A stretch of DNA of 64,000 bases from Azospirillum sp. (lineage in GTDB: Bacteria; Pseudomonadota; Alphaproteobacteria; Azospirillales; Azospirillaceae): contig JAIXPD010000049.1 in the NCBI GenBank assembly GCA_027486405.1, forward strand, positions 62,001 to 126,000, read 5' to 3'. Under the pieces are notes generated by a model. That model searched no databases. It was given only the letters and a program-made list of their open reading frames with translations, and had not been told where the DNA came from. Every line of letters starts with the position of its first letter. The stretch's first letter is position 1. Below are positions 7,742 to 14,894 of the stretch, piece after piece. Made by a program: the position numbers and the translations under genes.

Positions 7742-8403
7742 GTCCACTGATCTCGCTCATCATCGATCTGGTGCTGGTCGGGCTGCTGGCGGCGACCATC
7801 GCCTACGCCATCATCCTCAACAAGCAGATCATCAAGCTGCGCGAAAGCCGGGGCGAGTTGGCCGAACTGATCCAGGGCCTGAACGACGCCATGGGCAAGG
7901 CCGAAGGCGGCGTGCGCAATTTGAAAAAGACCGCCGCCGACACCGGCGAGGATTTGCAACGCACCGTGACCAAGGCGCAGACCCTGCGTGACGAACTGGA
8001 ATTCATGATCGAGGCGGCGGACGCGCTGGCCACCCGCCTGGGATCGGTGGGCGACCGGGACAGCGGTCGTGACAGCGGTCGTGGTGGTGGGTTGGCGCAG
8101 CGCAACCCGGTCAAGCCGCCCCTGGCCAGCCGCCCGGCCCCGCGCCCGATGCCGATGGATCTGCACGACGACGATCACGACGACGCGCCGCCGCCCGCCC
8201 GTTTGGATCCGCCGCGCCGCGCGGTTCCGCCGCCGCTGGTGGCCGAATCCCGTGACATCGCCGCGCGGGAACCGGCCCCCCGTGAATCGGTCACTCGTGA
8301 ATCAATGGCCCGCGAACCGATGACCCGTGATGGGGAAAGCCTGTCGCGCGCCGAACGCGAACTGCTCCAGGCGATTGAAAACGCCGGTAAGGGGATGGGA
8401 TGA
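7738..8403 (+). CDS. DUF6468 flagellar-associated membrane protein
   Basis: A 221-residue protein of a family found beside fliM in alphaproteobacteria (DUF6468, by recognition). It has one N-terminal membrane helix (residues 4-26), then a long charged coiled coil (about 28-100) and a Pro/Arg-rich disordered tail. The tail carries degenerate repeats of the form RE(S/P)-x-x-RE. The GTG start at 7738 overlaps the fliM stop and its own stop overlaps the next start, so the genes are tightly coupled. The function is not established; context suggests a role near the stator or C ring. Confidence 0.75.
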   Translation: MSPLISLIIDLVLVGLLAATIAYAIILNKQIIKLRESRGELAELIQGLNDAMGKAEGGVRNLKKTAADTGEDLQRTVTKAQTLRDELEFMIEAADALATRLGSVGDRDSGRDSGRGGGLAQRNPVKPPLASRPAPRPMPMDLHDDDHDDAPPPARLDPPRRAVPPPLVAESRDIAAREPAPRESVTRESMAREPMTRDGESLSRAERELLQAIENAGKGMG

Positions 8404-9518
8404 GCGGGGATGGCATGAGCGACGCGCAGAAGACGATCGCGGATTTCGCCGCCCGTCTGGCCGCCAAGGGCGCGGCGCAGGACGCCGCTGCGGCCGCAGC
8501 CCGTGCGGCGGCGGAGGAAAAGGTGGTGATCCGTCCGGCGGGGGCCGCCCCCACCGGGGTGCGGGTGTCCGCCTCGGCTCAACCGTCTCCAAACGCCTCC
8601 ACGGCCAACGCCCCGGCGGTGGTTCCAGCCGGTGGCCGTGCCGGGCTGCCCACCCCCGCCCGGACCGGCGCGCCCCGCCCGTCGGCCAAGGGCGGGAAGT
8701 CGGGCAAGGGCAAGGGGGGCAAGGGGGGCAAGCCGCGCGCCGCTGCTCCGCCACGCCGTCCGCTGATGGAGGTGGTGCGCGGCTGGACGAAGGATGTCCG
8801 TTTCCGCCTGTTGCCGGTGACAATTTTCGTCGCTGTGCTGATGCTCGGGGTGCGGGTCGGCGATGTGTGGCGCATCGCCACCCGCGACGCGCAATTGCCG
8901 GATTTCCCCGCCACCCTGGCGCAGGGGCAGCAACCGCCGCCGCCCGGCAACGGAAAGCCGCCGCCCGATCCCAAGGCCCCGCCGCCCAAGGCCGCCAATC
9001 TGCCGGTTCCGCCCGGTGCGGCCCCCCCGAACCCGGCGAAGGACGGTCCGCCGCCCGGCGCTCCCGCCCCCGGTGCCCCCGCCGCCGCGAACGCGCCGCT
9101 GGGGCCGATCACCGACCAGGAGCTGTTGCAGCATTTTGCCGAGCGCCGCGCCGAAATCGAACGGCGCACCAAGGAGTTGGAGCAGCGCGAGGCCCTGCTG
9201 ACCGCAGCGGAAAAGCGCATCGACCAGAAGGTCGCGGAGATGGAGAAGGTCCGTTCCGACATTCAAAAGTTGATGAGCCAGGGCGACGAGAAGCAATCGA
9301 CCCAGTTGGAAAGCCTGGTTCGCATCTATGAAACGATGAAGCCCAAGGAGGCCGCGCGCATTTTCGAAGAGTTGGAAATGCCGGTGCTGCTGGGGGTCAT
9401 CCAGAAGATGAAGGAAGCCAAATCCGCCCCGATCCTGGCGGCGATGGATCCGGTGAAGGCCAAGGAAGTGACCTCGGCCCTGATCGAACGGCGGGTTCCG
9501 GCGACGGCGACGAAATAG
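8400..9518 (+). CDS. motE: MotE-like flagellar chaperone
   Basis: The 372-residue product resembles MotE, a periplasmic chaperone needed for MotC folding in rhizobia, and the MgtE N-terminal-like domain. After an Ala-rich N-terminus (1-125) come one membrane helix (about 140-160), a Pro/Ala-rich linker, a coiled coil (about 240-300, ERRAEIERRTKELEQ) and the domain IYETMKPKEAARIFEEL...MDPVKAKEVTSAL at the C-terminus. The ATG at 8400 overlaps the previous stop; a second ATG at 8415 is also possible. It is last in the operon, followed by a strong terminator. The family is firm and the exact partner is inferred. Confidence 0.8.
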   Translation: MSGDGMSDAQKTIADFAARLAAKGAAQDAAAAAARAAAEEKVVIRPAGAAPTGVRVSASAQPSPNASTANAPAVVPAGGRAGLPTPARTGAPRPSAKGGKSGKGKGGKGGKPRAAAPPRRPLMEVVRGWTKDVRFRLLPVTIFVAVLMLGVRVGDVWRIATRDAQLPDFPATLAQGQQPPPPGNGKPPPDPKAPPPKAANLPVPPGAAPPNPAKDGPPPGAPAPGAPAAANAPLGPITDQELLQHFAERRAEIERRTKELEQREALLTAAEKRIDQKVAEMEKVRSDIQKLMSQGDEKQSTQLESLVRIYETMKPKEAARIFEELEMPVLLGVIQKMKEAKSAPILAAMDPVKAKEVTSALIERRVPATATK

Positions 9519-9558
9519 TCCGTCGGTTGCGACGTCCGCCGCGTGGGGCCAAACAATA

Positions 9559-9592
9559 CGGGGCGGAACCGCTGGGTTCCGCCCCGTTTTTT
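9559..9592 (+). terminator. Rho-independent terminator after motE
   Basis: A perfect 12-bp stem (9559-9570 with 9575-9586; CGGGGCGGAACC/GGTTCCGCCCCG) closes a GCTG loop and is followed by six T at 9587-9592. It lies 41 bases after the motE stop. Confidence 0.95.
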
Positions 9593-9626
9593 CGCGCCCT
9601 GTGTTCGTGCGCCGGGGGGGTGTTCG

Positions 9627-9947
9627 TCAGGCCGCTTGCGGGTGCAGGCGGGCGGCGAGATCGTCGAGAGCGGTTTGCGCCTCCCGCAGCGCCCGGTCCG
9701 CTTGGGCGCGGGCGGTCGGCCACGCGTCGTCATCGGCCTGATGGGCGGCCTCGATGCGGGCGGCGGCGCGGTTGCGCAGGCCACGCAGGCTGTCCAACGC
9801 GCGCTCCAGCGGCTCGCGCCCAGCCGAATCGCGGCTTTTCCCTTCAAAACGCTCAACGGTGGTCCGCAAATCGTTCATCCGGTCGGTGATGGTGGTGAGG
9901 TGAGCGCGCGCGCGGCTGTCGAACGCGTCCCGTTCCCGATGGCTCAT
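9627..9947 (-). CDS. Small alpha-helical protein of unknown function
   Basis: I do not recognise this 106-residue protein. It is highly charged, rich in Arg, Ala and Asp, and predicted entirely helical or coiled-coil (TTITDRMNDLRTTVERFEG, later ARAQADRALREAQTALDDLAARL). It has no signal peptide, membrane segment or cysteine. The ATG at 9947 is preceded by AGGAGAGGA at about 10-18 bases. It stands alone and converges on motE across the terminator. Base use matches its neighbours, so it is probably real. Confidence 0.55.
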   Translation of the reverse strand: MSHRERDAFDSRARAHLTTITDRMNDLRTTVERFEGKSRDSAGREPLERALDSLRGLRNRAAARIEAAHQADDDAWPTARAQADRALREAQTALDDLAARLHPQAA

Positions 9948-10377
9948 ACCCGTTTGTCCTCTCCTGTCGCTCCCCGGTGTCACGCTTGATCGGTGGATCC
10001 CATGGTGGGTGATCCGGCGCGCGGGGAAGCGGTGGCGGCGTGGCGCGAAGACCTCGCCGCTCTTTGCTTTGCTCTTCCATGTCGGGAGTGTGGCCCCGTT
10101 TGGGAAGACCGATGCGCCCAAAAAAGCAGACCGGGCCAGCCATGTCCCATTCGGGATAACCCGGACAGGACTGGCGTGACCCGGCGTCACAAGGGATTGT
10201 TCTTGGTTTTTGAGTGCGTTTCCTCTTCGACCGGTTGATCCGGTTCGACGCTTGGATACCCCTTGGCGATGTCACCGAGGTTTTTGTTTCGTGAAGCTTT
10301 TGTGCATCACGCGCCCGCCCTGGTCAATCAGACCTATTTCATAGGGCCGGATTTCATAAGGTCGGGGGAGGGGAGGC
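9948..10377. other. Intergenic region without a convincing gene
   Basis: These 430 bases lie between the small helical protein and the end of bfd. A plus-strand open frame at 9993-10238 has no ribosome-binding site and no family resemblance. At 10333-10361 the motif ATTTCATA followed by GG occurs twice (CCTATTTCATAGG, then GGATTTCATAAGG), a short direct repeat of unknown meaning just downstream of bfd. Confidence 0.5.
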
Positions 10378-10611
10378 TTACTCCGCCGCGACGCTGTAGG
10401 CGGGCTGCGCGACCGCATCGGCGGGCTGGGCGCTGTGGCGGGCGCAGGCGGCGCGATGTTCGGCGGCCATGGCGCGCAGGGTGGGCACGCATTTGCCGCA
10501 CTGAACCTGGCAATCATGCTGGCGGAACACCGCCGCCGGGGTGGTGGCCCCATTGTCCAACGAGGCTTGGACCTTCCGTTCGTTCAGCGCGTTGCAGATG
10601 CAAACGTACAT
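10378..10611 (-). CDS. bfd: Bacterioferritin-associated ferredoxin Bfd
   Basis: Bfd is a small [2Fe-2S] ferredoxin that reduces the iron core of bacterioferritin and so releases stored iron. In this 77-residue protein the four cluster ligands are Cys4, Cys6, Cys38 and Cys41 (CIC near the N-terminus, then QCGKC), the spacing known for E. coli Bfd; Cys34 is extra. A C-terminal Ala-rich tail of about 25 residues extends the usual length. A promoter with an overlapping Fur-like operator lies about 90 bases upstream, which fits induction under iron starvation. No bacterioferritin gene is in the window. Confidence 0.92.
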   Translation of the reverse strand: MYVCICNALNERKVQASLDNGATTPAAVFRQHDCQVQCGKCVPTLRAMAAEHRAACARHSAQPADAVAQPAYSVAAE

Positions 10612-10698
10612 CGGATCCTCGGCGTCAATCGGAGTGGCGTCAATCGGCCGACGGTTGGTCGGCGGGCGGTTGGCGTCGCTGTCGCGTGGCTGATGTCA

Positions 10699-10727
10699 GA
10701 TGTAGTGAGAGTGCGAATCGTTGTCAA
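10699..10727 (-). promoter_or_regulatory. Sigma-70-type promoter of bfd
   Basis: On the minus strand TTGACA (complement of 10722-10727) is followed after 17 bases by TACATC (complement of 10699-10704). The implied start point is near 10692, giving a leader of about 80 bases to bfd. The -35 box and spacer overlap the first Fur-like box. Confidence 0.65.
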
Positions 10728-10751
10728 TCAAACAAATGCGAATGGCTCTCA
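10712..10751. promoter_or_regulatory. Two Fur-like boxes in the bfd promoter
   Basis: TGCGAATCGTTGTCA (10712-10726) and TGCGAATGGCTCTCA (10737-10751) resemble the 7-1-7 Fur pattern TGATAAT-N-ATTATCA, matching 10 and 9 of 14 positions. They are 25 bases apart and lie within an AT-richer patch bounded by GTGAGAG and CTCTCAC. The first overlaps the bfd -35 box, which suggests iron-dependent repression. Irr or another Fur-family protein could equally bind. Confidence 0.5.
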
Positions 10752-10875
10752 CAATCATCCGCACGCGACGCTTCGCCGCAGCCGGGGCGGTGGGGAGGGG
10801 CGGAAGAGAGGGAGAGCGCTTTCCACGGTCCGCCCCGTTCCCGCGCTTGCATTCCGGCGCGCTCAGGGGTAGCCC

Positions 10876-11829
10876 GTGGGCATGAACGACCTCACCGATG
10901 CCCCCGCCGCTGTTCCCGCCCCGATTCCGCTGGGTCAGACCATCTATCTGGCCGCCGACGGCTTCGTTGACGATCTGGTTGCCGAACTGGGCGACGTCGC
11001 GCAGGTCGATGGTCGGCTGATCTTTGCCGATGGCCCGGCGCGGCCCGCCGCCTGGGCGCAAAACATCTGGTTCGACCCGGTGACGATCGCGATCCCCTCG
11101 ATCAAGGGTGGGGCGAAGGCGTTGCGCGGCATCCAGCGCAATTGGGCGCTGTGGTCGCAGCGGCATCACCGCCGGGCGTCGCTCATCCAAGAGAATCTGC
11201 CGCACGTCTCTTCCAAGCCGGTGGAGTTTCCCTCCCCGTTGCCGACGGCCCCCCTGGGATCCTGGACGCTGCTGGACGAATCGACCATCGTGGCGGCGGC
11301 GCGTTGCTCCAGCCCCTACCGCCACGGTGAAATCCCCTTCATCGAAAACCGCACCGCCCCGCCCAACCGCGCCTATCTGAAGCTGTGGGAGGCGCTGACC
11401 CTGTTCGGGGAGCAGCCGGGGCCGGGCGACCGCTGTCTGGATTTGGGGGCGTGCCCGGGCGGCTGGACCTGGGTCCTGCACGAGTTGGGGGCGTCGGTGG
11501 TCAGCGTGGACAAGGCACCGCTCGACCCCGCCATCGCCCGCCTGCCGCGCGTCACCATTCGCCAGGAAAGCGCCTTTGGCCTGAAGCCGCAGGATGTCGG
11601 GCCGGTCGATTGGCTGTGCTGCGATGTGATCTGCTACCCAACCCGCCTGCTGCGGCTGGTGCGCGAGTGGATGGACAGCGGGCTGGCCAAGCGGTTCATC
11701 TGCACCCTGAAATTCCAGGCGGCGACCGACCATGAGACGGCCCGCGCCTTTGCCGCCATCCCCGGCGGCCGGGTGCTGCATCTCAGCCAGAACAAGCATG
11801 AACTGACCTGGATGTGGCCCGCCCGCTGA
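10876..11829 (+). CDS. RlmM/FtsJ-like rRNA 2'-O-methyltransferase
   Basis: This SAM-dependent methyltransferase (317 residues) has the FtsJ/RrmJ fold. The SAM motif is LDLGACPGGWTWVLHELGA (about 190-208), followed by Asp in VDWLCCDVICYP and Lys in ICTLKFQ, part of the K-D-K-E catalytic set. The wording of these motifs is closest to RlmM, which methylates C2498 of 23S rRNA; the N-terminal 170 residues would be the RNA-binding part. The GTG at 10876 has AGGGG six bases upstream; the ATG at 10882 is the alternative. It stands alone, divergent from bfd and convergent with the patatin gene. Confidence 0.75.
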   Translation: MGMNDLTDAPAAVPAPIPLGQTIYLAADGFVDDLVAELGDVAQVDGRLIFADGPARPAAWAQNIWFDPVTIAIPSIKGGAKALRGIQRNWALWSQRHHRRASLIQENLPHVSSKPVEFPSPLPTAPLGSWTLLDESTIVAAARCSSPYRHGEIPFIENRTAPPNRAYLKLWEALTLFGEQPGPGDRCLDLGACPGGWTWVLHELGASVVSVDKAPLDPAIARLPRVTIRQESAFGLKPQDVGPVDWLCCDVICYPTRLLRLVREWMDSGLAKRFICTLKFQAATDHETARAFAAIPGGRVLHLSQNKHELTWMWPAR

Positions 11830-11838
11830 CGGGCTTTT
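11821..11838 (+). terminator. Possible short terminator overlapping the stop codon
   Basis: GCCCG-CTGA-CGGGC followed by TTTT lies across the methyltransferase stop codon. A longer alternative pairs GCCCGC with GCGGGC (11839-11844), ahead of a CTCTTTTT run. Either could end transcription before the convergent patatin gene. Confidence 0.4.
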
Positions 11839-11890
11839 GCGGGCGCTCTTTTTCGTCGGCGTACCCGCGCCGTCGCGGCGTGATCGGTGG

Positions 11891-12844
11891 TCAGGCCCCG
11901 GCCAGCGCCTGTTCGATGTGGGGGCGTAGGAGCAGGGTGGCGCTGCGGCCAAGCTCCACCGCTTCGGCGGCGCGGTCGAAATCCAGAATCCCGATGTGGC
12001 CCAGGCGCGGCGCGATCAGCGCGTCGGGCGGTTCCCCGGCCAGTCGCGACCGGGTGATGCGGTCTTGCATGATGTCGATGGACCCGGCCATCACCTCCAG
12101 CGCGTTGGGGCTCGGGCCGTGCGACTGGTCGAGCTGTTCGGCCAGGAAACGGGTGCGCGGGTTGGGTCGGCGGCCCAGCCACCCGGCGACCTGATCGGTC
12201 AGTTGCGTGATGGCGGGGGGCAACGCCTCGGCCACGCTGCTGGCGGGGGTGGGTTTGCCCTCCGGCCGACGGCCTAGCCAGGCGCGTTCGCTGTTCAGGT
12301 TCACGGCGATCACCACGTCGGCCCCCAAGGCCCGGCACAGCGACACCGGGACCGGGTTGACCAGCGCGCCATCGACCAGCCATTGCCCATCGCGCGGCAC
12401 GGCGGGAAACAGGCCGGGCATGGCGGCGGACGCCAGCACGGCGGGCAGCAAGGGGCCGTCGCGCAACCACACCTCCCGCCCGGTGGACAGGTCGGTGGCG
12501 GCGGTGGCGAAGGGGATCGGCAGATCCTCGATCCGCACGTCGGTGCGCTCGTTCAGAAAGGGTTCCACCGCCTTTTCCACCGCCACCAGACCGCCCCGGC
12601 GAAAGGTGAGGTCGATGATCCCCAGCATCCCCAGCCAGCCCATCCGCTGCGCCCAATCCTGCAGCGAATCCATCTGGTCGGTCAGGTGGGCGGCCCCCAC
12701 CGCCGCGCCGATGGAGGTCCCGCACAGGATGTCCGGCTTCACGCCCATCTCCTGCAACGCCCGCAGGACGCCGATGTGCGCCCACCCGCGCGCCGCCCCG
12801 CTGCCCAGCGCCACGCCGACCTTGATGCCCATGCCCATGCCCAT
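11891..12844 (-). CDS. Patatin-like phospholipase, RssA type
   Basis: A 317-residue patatin-family serine hydrolase predicted to cleave acyl chains from lipids. It has the oxyanion loop GSGAARGW, the nucleophile elbow GTSIGA and the catalytic Asp in VDGALVNPVPV, in the order and spacing of the RssA/NTE group. There is no signal peptide. The start falls in four tandem ATGCCC units (read on the plus strand), which supply three in-frame ATGs (12844, 12838, 12832); I use the first. The frame stays open upstream to 13060, but that part has no family resemblance. The gene stands alone. Confidence 0.85.
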   Translation of the reverse strand: MGMGMGIKVGVALGSGAARGWAHIGVLRALQEMGVKPDILCGTSIGAAVGAAHLTDQMDSLQDWAQRMGWLGMLGIIDLTFRRGGLVAVEKAVEPFLNERTDVRIEDLPIPFATAATDLSTGREVWLRDGPLLPAVLASAAMPGLFPAVPRDGQWLVDGALVNPVPVSLCRALGADVVIAVNLNSERAWLGRRPEGKPTPASSVAEALPPAITQLTDQVAGWLGRRPNPRTRFLAEQLDQSHGPSPNALEVMAGSIDIMQDRITRSRLAGEPPDALIAPRLGHIGILDFDRAAEAVELGRSATLLLRPHIEQALAGA

Positions 12845-12848
12845 GCCC
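12825..12848. repeat. Four tandem 6-bp units at the patatin start
   Basis: ATGCCC is repeated four times without error. On the minus strand this gives Met-Gly repeats at the N-terminus. Unit gain or loss would keep the frame and only change the number of start codons. Confidence 0.8.
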
Positions 12849-13038
12849 CCCAAGGCGGTTGCGGTTTGACCCAGGACGGATATCTGGGGGGCGGGAAGGG
12901 GATGGGAAAGGTGATGCCGTTTTGCATCATGTGGCGAAAAGGATGCGGGTCGGATGATCGGTGGGCGATTCAACAGGATCCATGGCGTGCAATCTGCCGT
13001 ACCATCCATGCCAGACAGGCGCAGGTGGGAGGGGTGCG

Positions 13039-13227
13039 ATGGCCGCCCAACCGTTGACAAAATTGGCGTTTACAAAATTGGCGTTGACGGGATCGGCCGC
13101 AACCGGGTTGCGGAGCTTCCGACGGGACTGGGACCGCTGGTCGCTGGCGGAAAAAGCCTGCGCGCTGATGGCGCTTGCCCTGGTCGCGATCCTGTTGACA
13201 GCACCCGTGGCGGTTGCGCTGTCCTGA
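13039..13227 (+). CDS. Small membrane protein of unknown function
   Basis: A 62-residue frame begins with ATG after a strong ribosome-binding site (GGGAGGGG, 5 bases upstream). The product has a basic amphipathic first half and one C-terminal membrane helix (about residues 41-60, rich in Leu, Ala and Val). Near the start it contains two copies of TKLA that come from a 15-base tandem duplication (13057-13085). I do not recognise the family. The ribosome-binding site and the helix argue for a real gene, while the small size leaves doubt. Confidence 0.45.
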   Translation: MAAQPLTKLAFTKLALTGSAATGLRSFRRDWDRWSLAEKACALMALALVAILLTAPVAVALS

Positions 13228-13264
13228 TCGGTTGACCGGGATCGGTTGGCTGGTCGTGCGTTTC

Positions 13265-13280
13265 TTTACTGGCTCTTAAC
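13265..13280. promoter_or_regulatory. CtrA-box-like site upstream of cheZ
   Basis: TTTACTGGCTCTTAAC fits the CtrA pattern TTAA-N7-TTAAC with one changed base in the first half. It lies about 170 bases upstream of the cheZ start. The window also carries cckA, the top kinase of the CtrA pathway. Binding is inferred from the pattern alone. Confidence 0.45.
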
Positions 13281-13299
13281 CCTCCCAAATTAGGTTAAG
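13275..13299. repeat. Inverted repeat CTTAACC/GGTTAAG
   Basis: Seven-base arms CTTAACC (13275-13281) and GGTTAAG (13293-13299) flank an 11-base AT-rich centre. The left arm shares the TTAA half of the CtrA-like box. This could be an operator for a dimeric regulator; the arms are short for a terminator. Confidence 0.5.
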
Positions 13300-13447
13300 A
13301 CTGCTTGAACGGATCCTTGACGGCAGTGAGCGCCGCGTTGCGGCTGGAACGCGGATGGTTCCGGTCGCTCGTGGGGCAAAGGGCGGTCAGGGGTACGGTT
13401 TCCGATACGGTGATCGCCGCCGCAACGCCCTCTCGCCGGACACGCCC

Positions 13448-14158
13448 ATGACCTTTTCCGCCCAATCCTCCGTGACGGAGCAAAAGCTCCTGAGACAGCG
13501 CCTCGACGTGGCCTTTGCCGAGGCCGCGCAACCCCTTTCGCGCGACGAGGTGACGGAGATCGTCCGGTCGATCCTGGGCAGCATGGACGGTGACATTTCC
13601 GCCACCGATCTGCGGCTGTACAAGGAGGTCGTCGATCTCGCGAAATACATCGAGAACGCCAAGCAGGAGCTGGCCTCCCTCCAGCCGGAGGAGATCCGGG
13701 ACGAGCACATCCGCAGCGCCACGGACGAGTTGGACGCCGTGGTCGGTGCCACCGAAAAGGCGACCTTCGCGATTTTCGACGCCTGCGACGCCATCAGCGC
13801 CGTTGCCGCCACCACCGACGCCGACACCAGCGCCAAGCTGAACGACCAGATCACCAAGATTTTCGAAGCCTGCAATTTCCAGGACATCACCGGCCAGCGC
13901 ATCACCAAGGTGGTCCGCACGCTCAAGCACATCGAGAGCAAGGTCGACATGATCGTCGCCGCCTTTGGCAGCGAGGTCCGCAAGAATCACGCCCCCCGTC
14001 TGGCCAAGTTGGCGGCGGAGGACGCGGCCAACGCCCCGCCGCCGATGGTCCCGATGAGCGAGGAGGAGGCCGACAAGCAGCTCCTCCACGGCCCGCAGAT
14101 GCCCGGCAACGCCATGGACCAGGACGAGATCGACCGCCTGCTGGCGAGTTTCGATTGA
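13448..14158 (+). CDS. cheZ: Protein phosphatase CheZ
   Basis: CheZ dephosphorylates CheY-P and so resets the flagellar motor. The 236-residue protein is helical and carries the family motif NFQDITGQRITKV with the catalytic Gln at residue 145. The C-terminal tail QDEIDRLLASFD resembles the CheY-binding peptide of CheZ. The middle (40-140) would form the long hairpin. The ATG at 13448 has no clear ribosome-binding site; the frame is open back to 13355. It is first of four closely spaced genes with two MotB-like proteins and a TPR protein, preceded by a CtrA-like box. Confidence 0.88.
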   Translation: MTFSAQSSVTEQKLLRQRLDVAFAEAAQPLSRDEVTEIVRSILGSMDGDISATDLRLYKEVVDLAKYIENAKQELASLQPEEIRDEHIRSATDELDAVVGATEKATFAIFDACDAISAVAATTDADTSAKLNDQITKIFEACNFQDITGQRITKVVRTLKHIESKVDMIVAAFGSEVRKNHAPRLAKLAAEDAANAPPPMVPMSEEEADKQLLHGPQMPGNAMDQDEIDRLLASFD

Positions 14159-14162
14159 CGTT

Positions 14163-14894
14163 ATGCTGGCCGACAAACCCAGCCCCGGCGCGTCCGGTTC
14201 TGCCGCAGCGCGCCCGGTCCGGGCGGTCGTCCCGCACAACCCCAACAACGGCACCATCGTGCTGCTGTTGTCGCTGTTCCTGCTGCTGCTGGTGTTCTTC
14301 ATCGTTTTGAACGCCCAATCGGTGCAGACGGTGCAGCGGGTGAAGGCGGCGGCGGCGTCGCTGGAAAAAAGCTTTCCCAATTTCGTGATCGATCCGCGCC
14401 TGCGCGACGGCACCGACATCGTGTCGTCGCGCGCGGGCACGGTGTTCGCCGTGCAGCGGTTGGACAGTGTCGGCAACCTGTTCGCCACCGCCATCGCCGT
14501 GGCGCAGGTGGAGATGGTGACGCCCGGCCGCCTGCTGGAGGTCCGTTTGCCCGCCGATGACCTGTTTCTTCCCGATTCGGTGGCGCTGCGGCCCGACCGG
14601 CAGGGCTTGGTGGACCGCGTGGTGGACGCGCTGCGGGAGTCGCGCCAGGGCGAGCGGTTGGAGGTGGAAGCGCTGCTGGGCATCGGTCCCACCGCCGGGC
14701 CGAGTCAGGCCCCGGGGCCGGTGGCGCGGGCCGGGGCGCTGGCCCGCGCGCTGATCGGCGATGGCGCGCCCACCCAGGCGGTGACGATCGGCATCGAACG
14801 CGGCGTGCCGGGCGGCGTGCGGCTGCTCTTCACCCTGCGTCTGGCCGAGGATTCGCCGACGCGCCGCCCCCCGGCGCGGGGAGAACGCCGATGA
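14163..14894 (+). CDS. MotB-like membrane protein lacking the ion-binding Asp
   Basis: This 243-residue protein has a single N-terminal membrane helix (about 32-52) and a periplasmic domain that follows the OmpA/MotB layout (LEVRLPADDLFLPDSVALRP, then VVDALRESRQGERLEVEAL, and a late ARALIGDG helix). In the helix the MotB pattern (F-T-D-L) is replaced by L-L-S-L, so the proton-carrying Asp is a Ser by my alignment. The peptidoglycan-binding residues are also poorly kept. It starts 4 bases after cheZ and overlaps the next gene by ATGA. It may be a non-conducting partner of the MotB encoded next to it; this role is inferred. Confidence 0.65.
   Translation: MLADKPSPGASGSAAARPVRAVVPHNPNNGTIVLLLSLFLLLLVFFIVLNAQSVQTVQRVKAAAASLEKSFPNFVIDPRLRDGTDIVSSRAGTVFAVQRLDSVGNLFATAIAVAQVEMVTPGRLLEVRLPADDLFLPDSVALRPDRQGLVDRVVDALRESRQGERLEVEALLGIGPTAGPSQAPGPVARAGALARALIGDGAPTQAVTIGIERGVPGGVRLLFTLRLAEDSPTRRPPARGERR

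Noticed and set aside
9993..10238. An 81-codon open frame upstream of bfd's end
   Set aside because: It has no ribosome-binding site, family resemblance or helical/beta pattern, and its codon use is unlike the neighbours.
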